Virus record (IMG/VR): IMGVR_UViG_3300043395_003277
Span: 1-64,000 of that record
DNA from: a virus
Direction: 5' to 3' (one strand)
Length of the DNA stretch: 64,000 nt
Part shown: positions 29,873 to 37,135 of the stretch, piece by piece
How the letters are laid out: each line of letters opens with the position of its first letter
Numbering within the stretch: the first letter of the stretch is position 1
Translations under genes and position numbers: made by a program
The notes under the pieces: generated by a model
Database searches by the model: none
What the model saw: the letters and a program-made list of their open reading frames with translations, nothing else
Told to the model about the DNA's origin: nothing

Positions 29873-31795
29873 TTACTGCGTGATCGTCTGCAAAACGCTA
29901 TTGGGCAAGCGCTGTCCCCAATATACTAGGCGGCGGATGGTGCCAGAAAGGAACTCAGTGCCCCCTGTCGCGCCGCCAATGTTTGCCTGGTTGATACCAA
30001 TAGGCATCGCACCACTGGTGTCTGATCCAGCCGTAGACGCACCTGTAGCCCATGACGCAAAGTCGTCAAGCTTGACAGCAGCTGCATATTTCCTAGTTGT
30101 TGTCCCAACAGCGGACCCGTTGCTACCAAATTGAGCAGTTGTTGCAGCGCCAGACCTGATTGTTAATTGATCGGCAGTTGTCGCTGATGTTATTGCACGG
30201 ATGTTAAAACGATTATTAGTTGAACCATCTGTTAGGTCAATTGTTGTCCGACTGCTGGTATTCGTGGCGCTACCCGCTGGCAGCTGCGTCTCAGCAAACA
30301 CCGTCCCCTCATCCTGCCGATACCAACTAGAAAAGTTAGTTCCGGTGATACTTGCCACGTCCGCACTGCGGGTGACCGTGGCGGTGGTGGTGGGGATGTA
30401 GCTGGTGGGGAAGGCACCGGCTTCTAACTGGGCGCCCCAGATGTACATGCCGCTGGTGCCGTCGCCGGTGTAAGAAATCGTTGAACCTGCCGAAACAATG
30501 TTTAAGTCGCAAAAAATGGCAGTGTTGGTCCCGCCAAGCGTCAAAGCGTAAGAACACCTGTACCAGCCGTCTCCGACATTTTGTATTGAAGCGACACCGC
30601 CAGTGGCGCCATTCAGGCCGGTGCTTGCGCTAAATATAGTGCCATTTGACAAATTAAAAACGGCATTGCCTTGCCTGGAAAAACCAGGAGAGTCAACAAT
30701 TCCAACATAGAATCTAGTGCGCTCTTTTGCTTTTACATACACCGACAGTGTATAAGCGTTGGTATTTACAGTGCCAGACACCGTTTGGTAAACTCTGTGC
30801 TGCCCTGTTGAGGTGTCTTCGGTTAAAAGATCAGCGGTAATAGATCCATTTGGAGCGGCTATTGCATTAGCAGTTGAGCCACTGCCAAATGCAATTAGAC
30901 CTGCCTTTATCCAACTCGCATTATCAAACTCCTCACTCCGCAGCATCAGGTTCGTCCTCTGCTCCTCCACCAGCAGCCCTAGGCTTTCGCCGGTTGTGGG
31001 GTTGTGGTCGAAGCGCGGGGCTGAGTTAATCGTGCTGGTGGTGGGGATGTATTCACCGACCGTGCTGGACTGCTCTAGTTGGGCGCCCCAGAGGTAAAAG
31101 TCGGTAGTCAGTGAGACGGAGCCAAAAGTATTGAGCCAGATTTGTGGTTGAACTAACGAAAAGGGAAGACTTGAAAAACTGCAGGAAGCCACAACTCGAT
31201 ACCAGCCCCCGCCAACATTTGCGATTGAGCCAGTTTGTCCAGATGCCGTTGTACCTTCGTTTGTAACGCTGACAGTGCCGTTACTAAGATTGGCGGAAAC
31301 CCTTAAGCCGTTTGCGCTACCTTCTGTGAGGCGAACAACGACTGAGCTTTCAGTGCCTGCCTTGAGATAAATGGAAAACGTATAAGCGCCAGTCTGCGTT
31401 GCCGAAATGTTTCTTGTTAAAAACTTGTTAGCGGAGCCAGCGCTACCAGTTACTTGGTCTGCAGTAACAGCTCCCGTTGGCGCTGCAATTTGATTAGCCG
31501 TGACGGTCGCTGTATTTGCCGTAAATGCCGCAGCAGCATCTTCGCTGTTGGTAGCAAGGTTCGTCGTTGCCGTCTTGATCAGCCCGTCGCTGCCCACAAA
31601 CGTGCCGCTGCTAGCGCGGGTGAACGTCACCAGGCTCTGCCCCGTAGTGGCGTCAACTAAACTTTTGTTTTCTGCAAAACGTAAATCTAAACTTGGAACT
31701 GCTTGTGCACTACGCCACAAAGCATTTTTTACCCAAGAAGGAGCTAACGCGCCGCCAGGTGTTACTCCGGTTCGAAACGCTGCAATGCCACGCAT
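29873..31795 (-). CDS. Lectin-like tail protein with two repeated domains
   Basis: 640 residues. Two long repeats of a concanavalin-like sandwich: NLATNSEDAAAAFTAN...YTFSIYLKAG...VGGGWYRVVAS...FYLWGAQLEQSS...YIPTT and NLMLRSEEFDNASW...YTLSVYVKAK...VGDGWYRCSY...MYIWGAQLEAGA...YIPTT. A third sandwich lies at the C-terminus. Such domains in phage tail or head fibres bind surface sugars. GC content is higher than in neighbours, which suggests exchange with other phages or hosts. Its 3' end is duplicated in the HNH gene downstream. Confidence 0.8.
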   Translation of the reverse strand: MRGIAAFRTGVTPGGALAPSWVKNALWRSAQAVPSLDLRFAENKSLVDATTGQSLVTFTRASSGTFVGSDGLIKTATTNLATNSEDAAAAFTANTATVTANQIAAPTGAVTADQVTGSAGSANKFLTRNISATQTGAYTFSIYLKAGTESSVVVRLTEGSANGLRVSANLSNGTVSVTNEGTTASGQTGSIANVGGGWYRVVASCSFSSLPFSLVQPQIWLNTFGSVSLTTDFYLWGAQLEQSSTVGEYIPTTSTINSAPRFDHNPTTGESLGLLVEEQRTNLMLRSEEFDNASWIKAGLIAFGSGSTANAIAAPNGSITADLLTEDTSTGQHRVYQTVSGTVNTNAYTLSVYVKAKERTRFYVGIVDSPGFSRQGNAVFNLSNGTIFSASTGLNGATGGVASIQNVGDGWYRCSYALTLGGTNTAIFCDLNIVSAGSTISYTGDGTSGMYIWGAQLEAGAFPTSYIPTTTATVTRSADVASITGTNFSSWYRQDEGTVFAETQLPAGSATNTSSRTTIDLTDGSTNNRFNIRAITSATTADQLTIRSGAATTAQFGSNGSAVGTTTRKYAAAVKLDDFASWATGASTAGSDTSGAMPIGINQANIGGATGGTEFLSGTIRRLVYWGQRLPNSVLQTITQ

Positions 31796-32385
31796 CAGAG
31801 ACCAGCCTCAAGTGTATTGATACGAAGAGTAACAGTACTTGCGCTAACAGGTGTATAAGCCCCACGGGTTTCAATCTCTACAAATAAACTGGTACTTGCA
31901 GTGTTTAATTTAATTAGGCGTCCTGGATAATCAACTTGTGTATATAAACTACTGCCAAAATCTTGTGGGGTTGGTAAATCAACGTATCCCATGTAAGCAC
32001 TGCGCTCACCGCTTGCTAAATCAAACGGTGCATTGTCTGCAATTGCAGTAGGACTAGCATTATAAAAGTGAATGCGAAATGCTGCCATACCAGCGGGAAC
32101 AGTGCTGTCACTAAACACAAGAGACAAGCTTTGTAAGAGCACAAAACCAGCGGTTGGCCCTGCGTTTGTTAACGTAATAATTGCACTGCCGCCTGTATCA
32201 CCAACAACATCGCCAGCGGTATAAGCAGTTGTATTGCTAGGACGTGTGATAGTTGCTGTAGTTCTATATGCTTTACCATCTACAGTAAGACTGCTATTGT
32301 TATCGCTTACGGTAACAGGTTGGCCGCTAACAGTGCTTACTTTAATGACTTCGAATAACTGTGAATTCTCTTTTACTAAAGGCAT
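31795..32385 (-). CDS. Phage structural protein
   Basis: 196 residues, beta-rich with no cysteine and many Ser/Thr/Gly (VSTVSGQPVTVSDNNSSLTV, YMGYVDLPTPQDFGSSLYTQ). The N-terminal VSTVSGQPV also occurs at the start of the divergent 445-residue structural gene (VSTVSGQPIEV), so the two share a virion-binding segment. It overlaps the tail gene by one base. Confidence 0.65.
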   Translation of the reverse strand: MPLVKENSQLFEVIKVSTVSGQPVTVSDNNSSLTVDGKAYRTTATITRPSNTTAYTAGDVVGDTGGSAIITLTNAGPTAGFVLLQSLSLVFSDSTVPAGMAAFRIHFYNASPTAIADNAPFDLASGERSAYMGYVDLPTPQDFGSSLYTQVDYPGRLIKLNTASTSLFVEIETRGAYTPVSASTVTLRINTLEAGL

Positions 32386-32458
32386 GGCCTATCTCTGTTT
32401 TTTAAAATTCTAACAAAGGTTGTCGCAATTAAAATAAAAGAAATAGCCTTCTCTGGTC

Positions 32459-33796
32459 ATGGTTCTTATTAGGTATATCAACGATTACGGAGATGGCACC
32501 TCTGGTTATTTAGACTACGGTTCAGGTATTGTTGTTTCCACAGTAAGTGGACAACCAATCGAGGTTGTAACTCCGGCAACTGGTGTTGTTGCTGTTCAAG
32601 CTGGCGGTGTTGGCGCAGATGCTTTTGGGAGATTACGTTCTTCTACTCCGCTAACACTATTTGACTCAAGCCATCGTTACCGTGACAACGGTCTATGGGC
32701 AACAACCAGTGGTACTGGTGGCACAACATCTTTTAATGCAAACGCTGGACTTGTAGATCTCAACGTAACTACAACTTCTGGGTCGGAAATTGTAAGAGAA
32801 ACAACAAAAGTTTTTGCTTATCAGCCAGGTAAGTCCTTGTTGATAATGTCTACTTTTGTGATGAACGCAGCAAAAGAAAACTTACGTCAACGTATTGGCT
32901 ATTACGGCGCAAACAACGGCATCTATTTAGAAAAGAACGGGACCGCTGCTCCAGCTTTTGTTGAACGTAGCTACGTAACAGGAACCGTAACAGAAACTAG
33001 TGTTTCTCAGTCAAGCTGGAACATCGATAAACTAGATGGCACTGGTAGATCTGGATTAACACTTGATCTAACTAAAGCTCAAATCTTATTTATTGATGTT
33101 GAATGGTTGGGATTAGGCACGGTACGTGCCGGTTTTGTAATTGATGGAAAACTTATTCATTGCCATTCATTCCATCACGCAAATCTAATTACGTCTACAT
33201 ATATAACAACAGCGTCTTTACCTTTGCGTTATGAAATTAAAAACACAGGTACTACGGCAAGTAGCAGCACACTAAAACAAATTTGTTCAACCGTAATTTC
33301 TGAAGGTGGTTACGAGTTGCGTGGTAAACCGCAAGGAATTGGAACATCAATTACATCTCCTTACAGTTTGACAACTGCTGGTACGTTATATCCGGTAATT
33401 TCGTTACGTCTTAAAGCTGCTTCTCTTGATGCTATTGCCATTCTTAATGCTATATCAATCATGGCCGCAGGAGGTACTGCTAACTACACATGGCAACTAC
33501 TGGGAAACCCAACAACATCTGGTGGATCCTGGGTTAGTGCAGGAACCGAGTCTGCAATAGAATACAACTTGACAGGTACTTCTACCTCTGGTGGTAGTGT
33601 TCTTGCGCAAGGATATTTTGCCGCAACAAACCAGGCAACAAACTCTGTTGATGTTTTAAAAGAAGCTTTGTTTACGTTCCAGCTTGAACGGAATGGCTTA
33701 ACTGCAACACCGTATGAACTCTCTTTGGTTGCATCTGCAAGTGCAAACACATCTACATTGCATGCATCAATAAACTGGCAAGAAATTAGCCTTTGA
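32459..33796 (+). CDS. Conserved cyanophage structural protein
   Basis: 445 residues. Segments DAFGRLRSSTPLTLFDSSHR, VFAYQPGKSLLIMSTFVMN, LRQRIGYYGANNGIYLE, DPLDGTGxSG-like DKLDGTGRSGLTLDLTKAQI and HCHSFHHANLITSTYITTAS are, to my knowledge, conserved in a virion protein widespread in marine and freshwater phages. It is beta-rich and probably displayed on the particle. It starts divergently from the 32385 gene with a 73-base spacer. Confidence 0.75.
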   Translation: MVLIRYINDYGDGTSGYLDYGSGIVVSTVSGQPIEVVTPATGVVAVQAGGVGADAFGRLRSSTPLTLFDSSHRYRDNGLWATTSGTGGTTSFNANAGLVDLNVTTTSGSEIVRETTKVFAYQPGKSLLIMSTFVMNAAKENLRQRIGYYGANNGIYLEKNGTAAPAFVERSYVTGTVTETSVSQSSWNIDKLDGTGRSGLTLDLTKAQILFIDVEWLGLGTVRAGFVIDGKLIHCHSFHHANLITSTYITTASLPLRYEIKNTGTTASSSTLKQICSTVISEGGYELRGKPQGIGTSITSPYSLTTAGTLYPVISLRLKAASLDAIAILNAISIMAAGGTANYTWQLLGNPTTSGGSWVSAGTESAIEYNLTGTSTSGGSVLAQGYFAATNQATNSVDVLKEALFTFQLERNGLTATPYELSLVASASANTSTLHASINWQEISL

Positions 33797-33832
33797 TATT
33801 TTTTGTTAAACTAGAATTACTGACAAAAACTT

Positions 33833-34375
33833 ATGTATAGCTCCGCACCTCAAGCCATTCAGCAACCTGTTCTTGAAGCTGTTCCAGAGCCTCAGGCAAA
33901 GCCCAAAGCACCAGGTAAATCAAAGAACGGTGATGTCGGGTCCTTCATCCAGCAGTGCATCTCCCTCTGTGCTTACATCAAGGAACTTGAGACACAATCC
34001 CATCTCATTCACCTGAACTACGAGGGGGCGAACTTCCTCGGGGTGCATGCCTTCCTTCGAGATCAATACGAAGCACATCTGGAACAGTTCGATACGTTAG
34101 CTGAGTTTGTTCGCTCGATGGATTATCTCATGCCTCAGTGTAGCTGTGGCCTCAAGGATGCTGCCCCTCCCATTCAAGTGGTAACTTCTTATAAAGGAAT
34201 TGAGATGCTTGGTGTGTACTACAAAAACCTTGAAGAACTGGGCATGAAAGCCAAGAAGCTGGAACCTCTTGCGGCCAAAGTGGGTGCAATTGATATCCAA
34301 AACTACATGGCTGATCTTGTTGGTCAGGCGTTTAAAGCAGCTTGGTTTGTTAAAGCTACATTAAGGAATGGGTGA
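33833..34375 (+). CDS. Dps/ferritin-like protein
   Basis: 180 residues. After a Pro/Lys-rich N-terminal 33 residues, YIKELETQSHLIHLNYEGAN, FLGVHAFLRDQYEAHLEQFD and TLAEFVRSMDYLM follow the four-helix Dps layout, with His and Asp/Glu at positions used for the inter-subunit iron site. Dps proteins bind DNA and detoxify iron and peroxide. The basic N-terminus could contact DNA. The family match is by pattern only. It may protect phage DNA or be packaged; a structural role is the alternative. Confidence 0.6.
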   Translation: MYSSAPQAIQQPVLEAVPEPQAKPKAPGKSKNGDVGSFIQQCISLCAYIKELETQSHLIHLNYEGANFLGVHAFLRDQYEAHLEQFDTLAEFVRSMDYLMPQCSCGLKDAAPPIQVVTSYKGIEMLGVYYKNLEELGMKAKKLEPLAAKVGAIDIQNYMADLVGQAFKAAWFVKATLRNG

Positions 34376-34388
34376 AAAAACAATTGTA

Positions 34389-34459
34389 AGCCCTACTCCG
34401 GTACCTCCCCGGATTCTCTGCGTTACAAAGGCAGCGCTTCAATTTAAAGCTTGCAGGGC
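34389..34459 (-). tRNA. tRNA-Thr(UGU) with unusual T loop
   Basis: Read on the minus strand: acceptor GCCCTGC/GTAGGGC (one G-U), D arm GCTT-TAAATTG-AAGC, anticodon arm CTGCC-TTTGTAA-CGCAG (last stem pair C-C mismatched) with anticodon TGT, T arm TCCGG-GGAGGTA-CCGGA. The 7-base T loop lacks the usual TTC. No CCA is encoded. It ends 3 bases from the tRNA-Pro gene, so both are probably processed from one transcript. Confidence 0.65.
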
Positions 34460-34462
34460 GTA

Positions 34463-34538
34463 TCGGAGCGCTCAGATTTGAACTGAGATTATTCCTGTCC
34501 CCAAAACAGGTGCCATGACCAAGTTAGGCGACGCTCCG
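34463..34538 (-). tRNA. tRNA-Pro(UGG)
   Basis: Read on the minus strand: acceptor CGGAGCG/CGCTCCG (perfect), D arm with GCC/GGC stem and TTGGTCA-type loop, anticodon arm CCTGT-TTTGGGG-ACAGG with anticodon TGG, variable AATAA, T arm CTCAG-TTCAAAT-CTGAG, discriminator A. No CCA is encoded. The 5' three quarters lie inside the 3' end of the HNH ORF at 34472-34999. Confidence 0.9.
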
Positions 34539-34999
34539 AAACTGTTTACGTACTTTAACACCTTTTCTTCAATTAAAGCGCGATGTCTTGAGTGCCAAAT
34601 CCGATGGTGGTTTGGACATAAAGGTATTAAATTCAAAGGACTGTTATCTTTATTGTTTCCGTTTAAATGGTGCACCTCAATAATTAAATTAAAACCGCAA
34701 AGGCAACATTCTTTTTTGTGATATGCAAAACAAATTGTTCTGTAATTATTGCCTTGATAATTTGGATTGCATGTGCCTTTTCTAAAAAAACTGTTGTAAC
34801 AACTTGTGCTACATGTTTTTTGTTCAGGATGTTTTAAAACGCCGCACTTCGGGCAAGGCGTCCCAAAAGCTGGGTTTTGCGTGCAAGTTTTTAAATGACG
34901 AATAATAAAAGGTTTTTTAAATTCTTTTTTGCAAAAAATACAGCACACTAAAGGATCTTTGCGCCCTCGCAAAAGATTGTTTAAAGAATTTTTATGCAC
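34472..34999 (-). CDS. HNH endonuclease reading into tRNA-Pro
   Basis: 175 codons from GTG 34999. Several Cys pairs (CCIFCKKEF, CPKCGVLKHPEQKTCSTSC) precede a classic HNH core (CCLCGFNLIIEVHHLNGNNK, LNLIPLCPNHHRIWH). The last 22 codons (ASPNLVMAPVLGTGIISVQI at the end) are the tRNA-Pro gene read in frame, so the natural nuclease ends near KYVNSFG. It probably inserted right next to the tRNA. AT-rich compared with neighbours. Confidence 0.8.
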   Translation of the reverse strand: MHKNSLNNLLRGRKDPLVCCIFCKKEFKKPFIIRHLKTCTQNPAFGTPCPKCGVLKHPEQKTCSTSCYNSFFRKGTCNPNYQGNNYRTICFAYHKKECCLCGFNLIIEVHHLNGNNKDNSPLNLIPLCPNHHRIWHSRHRALIEEKVLKYVNSFGASPNLVMAPVLGTGIISVQI

Positions 35000-35100
35000 T
35001 CATATTAAAGTCTTTTAAAAGCTTAGCAATAAATATAAACCGGGGCGAGGATATCCGCCGACGATAATCTACGATGCGGCCTAGGGGATCCTTCGTTTAA

Positions 35101-35119
35101 TACAACATTCCTTGTTGTA
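35101..35119 (-). other. Small perfect hairpin 3' of a tRNA-like sequence
   Basis: TACAACA-TTCCT-TGTTGTA (7 bp). On the minus strand it lies just after the 3' end of the tRNA-like sequence at 35125-35194, where a processing or stabilising hairpin would be expected. Confidence 0.4.
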
Positions 35120-35124
35120 CCCCA

Positions 35125-35194
35125 GGGGTTGAGCTGGACTCGAACCAGCTACTGAATGTGTTATCCACGTGCCTTTCCCTTTGGCTTCCAACCC
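35125..35194 (-). pseudogene. tRNA-like sequence, probably degenerate
   Basis: On the minus strand the T arm is canonical (GCTGG-TTCGAGT-CCAGC), the acceptor pairs (GGGTTGG/TCAACCC, one G-U), and GCC-AAAGGGAAA-GGC makes a D arm. The anticodon region (CGTGGATAACACATTCA) has no proper 5-bp stem or U33, so no isotype can be assigned. It may be a decayed tRNA or the acceptor part of another tRNA-like RNA. Confidence 0.4.
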
Positions 35195-35323
35195 ATTGGG
35201 CCTCCTTCCAGGCTATCTGCCTGACGAGTAACCCCAGCCTTCGCGCTTGCCGAATGGGTCCCCGGCGCATCAGCGGCCAACTGAGCCCGATCAAAAGAGA
35301 GCGGGAACATAAACATTATACAT

Positions 35324-35351
35324 AAAAAATCCCGGTTTCTCAGGCCGGGAT
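35324..35351 (-). terminator. Rho-independent terminator of a minus-strand unit
   Basis: On the minus strand ATCCCGG-CCTGAGAAA-CCGGGAT followed by TTTTT (complement of 35324-35328). It terminates transcription from the minus-strand operon that ends with the 35446-35616 gene, after the structured segment at 35374-35433. Confidence 0.8.
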
Positions 35352-35373
35352 CTGTCTTCCTTACCGCTGACGC

Positions 35374-35433
35374 GAGCACTTCAATAAACGAAGTGTCAGG
35401 GAGTTCGACTATTTCCCTGGAGCGTTAGTGCTC
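35374..35433. ncRNA. Compact multi-stem RNA structure between gene and terminator
   Basis: Read on the plus strand: outer stem GAGCACT (35374-35380)/AGTGCTC (35427-35433), hairpin CACTTC-AATAAAC-GAAGTG (35377-35395, competing with the outer stem) and hairpin CAGGGA/TCCCTG (35397-35419). On the minus strand it lies in the 3' UTR of the 35446-35616 gene, 23 bases before the terminator. No known RNA family fits. Confidence 0.4.
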
Positions 35434-35445
35434 AGGAATACAATA

Positions 35446-35616
35446 TCATTTTTTCTTTGCTTTTTTGGCAGTCCTTGCGGATTCTTTAAAAGCCTTGGCG
35501 GTTGGTGCACCTTTTTCACCAGGTTTACGCATTTTTTCTCCGCTGCCAGCGGCAATGCGCTCACGTTTGGCATTGATATTAGCGTATAAACCAGGCTTAG
35601 ATTCCTTCTTTGCCAT
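35446..35616 (-). CDS. Conserved small basic phage protein, 56 residues
   Basis: MAKKESKPGLYANINAKRER, IAAGSGEKMRKPGEKGAPTA, KAFKESARTAKKAKKK. I know this as a very widely shared small basic protein in cyanophages and other marine phages, of unknown function, possibly DNA-binding. Last gene of the minus-strand unit ending at the 35324 terminator. Confidence 0.8.
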   Translation of the reverse strand: MAKKESKPGLYANINAKRERIAAGSGEKMRKPGEKGAPTAKAFKESARTAKKAKKK

Positions 35617-35803
35617 TGTTTTGTTTGCGTTCTTCTAATAGTTTAAGATACTTACATGGTTTTGCAGACTTAGCCCAATCTCTGGGAGGGTTTGGCATGA
35701 TCCTTTCCAGCTCCCAGAAATAACGCTCTAGTCTTTCGGCTTCGCTGGGAAGTTTAAACTTCTTTTCCTTGCGTTGCTTTGCCAAACTTTTGCATAATCT
35801 CAT
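35597..35803 (-). CDS. Small basic hypothetical protein
   Basis: 68 residues (KLPSEAERLERYFWELERIM, then KPCKYLKLLEERKQN), overlapping genes on both sides (20 and 50 bases). The compact overlapping arrangement suggests coupled translation. Unknown. Confidence 0.55.
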   Translation of the reverse strand: MRLCKSLAKQRKEKKFKLPSEAERLERYFWELERIMPNPPRDWAKSAKPCKYLKLLEERKQNNGKEGI

Positions 35804-35999
35804 CCATGCACTCTAGAGACTCCAGGCGCATCAAGATGTCTGTGATGGTGGAGATCGTGATTGGATGTTCAGCCCGCGCTGCAAACGCCAGGGCATCACG
35901 CAAATTAGCACTTGCTTGATCAATGGCATCTTTGACTTGATTAGATAAAGACATCTGGGATTGTTTGGGTGCTTTAAGTATAAAAGAAAGTGTTTCCAT
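35754..35999 (-). CDS. Small helical phage protein
   Basis: 81 residues from the ATG at 35999; an ATG at 35954 (MSLSNQVKDAIDQASANLRD) is equally possible and, to my memory, better matches homologues in other cyanophages (LAFAARAEHPITISTITDIL, RLESLECMDEIMQKFG). Unknown function. The inverted repeat at 36010-36054 lies just upstream. Confidence 0.6.
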   Translation of the reverse strand: METLSFILKAPKQSQMSLSNQVKDAIDQASANLRDALAFAARAEHPITISTITDILMRLESLECMDEIMQKFGKATQGKEV

Positions 36000-36009
36000 G
36001 GCGACTATC

Positions 36010-36054
36010 CCGTACGTATTAATTATCAATCAAAGATAAAAATAATACGTACGG
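36010..36054. promoter_or_regulatory. 12-bp inverted repeat, likely operator
   Basis: CCGTACGTATTA (36010-36021) and TAATACGTACGG (36043-36054) are perfect inverted repeats separated by 21 bases, about two helical turns. Each contains the palindrome CGTACG. They flank the probable promoter of the 35999 gene on the minus strand. Confidence 0.6.
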
Positions 36055-36078
36055 AATATACAACCTAGGGTGTACGGT

Positions 36079-36651
36079 TTACAGCTCGTACCACACCCAG
36101 CCAACTTGATATTCGTCCAGGAAGGGTTCAATACCAATCGCATCCATTAACTCATAAATCAATCGGCCTTTCCCCATTCGAACTCCATTTCTCTTGATGT
36201 TGTCATCGACAACAATCAAGGTTCCATCTTTTACCAGGTCTTTGGCAGCAAACAATTCTTTTAGATGGTGGGCCGCTGGTGCCCAATCATTTGCCCAGTT
36301 GTCAATGTTGTACGAATCCAGGTACAACAAATCGGCTTTCCCTTTGAGAGTGCTAAGAAGTTCGACAGAATCTGATTGAATAACTTCTGCATGTACAGTC
36401 GATACCCTCGCTAGCTCACAAGCTTTCTCATCAATATCAACAGAAATCAATGTGCCGCCACGGTAATGAACATAATTGTCAAAAAGAAGGGTTGAGCAAC
36501 CATCGCCACGATAGTTGTTTTCTTCTCGGTATGTGCCGGTTTCAATGATTGTGGGATTAGGGCGTTGGTCTAAATGCGCAAAGATCCTCTCGAAGCCGTG
36601 TGCGCGGGCTCCAAGATTGGACTTAACCTCAGCAAAGTACTCTTCCCACAT
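36079..36651 (-). CDS. Class I SAM-dependent methyltransferase-like protein
   Basis: 190 residues. IIETGTYREENNYRGDG takes the place of motif I, followed by LISVDIDEKACELAR (motif II acid), VIQSDSVELLSTLKGKADLL and YLDSYNIDNW (motif IV region), and LIVVDDN. The fold pattern matches Methyltransf_24-type enzymes. The substrate cannot be told; other cyanophages carry similar genes near sugar-modification genes. Confidence 0.65.
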   Translation of the reverse strand: MWEEYFAEVKSNLGARAHGFERIFAHLDQRPNPTIIETGTYREENNYRGDGCSTLLFDNYVHYRGGTLISVDIDEKACELARVSTVHAEVIQSDSVELLSTLKGKADLLYLDSYNIDNWANDWAPAAHHLKELFAAKDLVKDGTLIVVDDNIKRNGVRMGKGRLIYELMDAIGIEPFLDEYQVGWVWYEL

Positions 36652-36661
36652 GTTCGCCTAG

Positions 36662-36799
36662 TTATAAATCAACTCGAGTATAAGTGATATCCTGTTCGTC
36701 AAGCTTTTCTTCGTATTCGTCGGCTTCGATTGTTTCAATGTCTTCTACAACGGGCCAACCATCGATGTCGTAATAAAACCTGGTGAGATTACAGGACAT
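36662..36799 (-). CDS. Small acidic protein, 45 residues
   Basis: MSCNLTRFYYDIDGWPVVED, then an acidic stretch ending YTRVDL. It overlaps the end of the Hli gene by 11 bases, so it is coupled to it. Unknown function. Too short for common cut-offs but well placed. Confidence 0.55.
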   Translation of the reverse strand: MSCNLTRFYYDIDGWPVVEDIETIEADEYEEKLDEQDITYTRVDL

Positions 36800-37037
36800 G
36801 AACCAATTCCAAAATAGAAGTTTTTGTTAAGAATTCACAAAGAAAAATAATGAGGACTGCAATCATCGCGGTCCTACCATTAACGCGTTCTGCGTACCAA
36901 ATAAAATCATTTGGATGGTTTGGTGGATTCCAAAACGCCAGGTCCGGTAACCATTCCTTAATAATTGCTTGAGGTATCCAGGCCAAACAGGAGATCCAGC
37001 CCATGCACCAGTAACGTACTTTGCTAAGACCGTCCAT
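36789..37037 (-). CDS. hli: High-light-inducible (Hli) type chlorophyll-binding protein
   Basis: 82 residues. The C-terminal FIWYAERVNGRTAMIAVLII, FLCEFLTKTSILELV is the Hli helix with ExxNGRxAM, where Glu and Asn bind chlorophyll. Phage Hli proteins are thought to protect photosystems during infection. The N-terminal 45 residues contain an additional hydrophobic stretch (WCMGWISCLAWIPQAI) and a PNHPND segment, longer than the 40-60 residue phage Hli I know. The ATG overlaps the stop of a 32-residue membrane peptide upstream (TAATG). Confidence 0.85.
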   Translation of the reverse strand: MDGLSKVRYWCMGWISCLAWIPQAIIKEWLPDLAFWNPPNHPNDFIWYAERVNGRTAMIAVLIIFLCEFLTKTSILELVHVL

Positions 37038-37135
37038 TATTTGGCAGCAAAATTAAACACAAGATACACGTCGAGGAGTGTCACTGTCAACATTGCCATC
37101 AGAATGCTAGCAATCAAATACGTAAACTCCTTCAT
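37037..37135 (-). CDS. Tiny membrane protein coupled to Hli, 32 residues
   Basis: MKEFTYLIASILMAMLTVTL and LDVYLVFNFAAK: one transmembrane helix, with AAGGAG overlapping the start. Its stop overlaps the Hli ATG. The size is like the one-helix small subunits of photosystem II and cytochrome b6f, but no specific family is recognised. The coupling suggests a function with Hli. Confidence 0.6.
   Translation of the reverse strand: MKEFTYLIASILMAMLTVTLLDVYLVFNFAAK

Noticed and set aside
33795-33832. TTAAACT before the Dps-like gene as an element copy
   Set aside because: No stem adjoins it and the gene is outside the early region; it is more likely chance or part of a promoter.
35161-35379. Minus-strand ORFs around the tRNA-like sequence
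   Set aside because: They run through the terminator and the tRNA-like sequence, which better explain the region; no start signals are seen.
35097-35433. A transfer-messenger RNA (tmRNA), one- or two-piece
   Set aside because: The T arm and acceptor pairing would fit, but I find no tag frame of the cyanobacterial type followed by a stop and no matching second piece.
35374-35433. A known riboswitch such as the cyanobacterial glutamine riboswitch
   Set aside because: The conserved glutamine riboswitch core sequences are absent, and the element lies before a terminator rather than before a gene.
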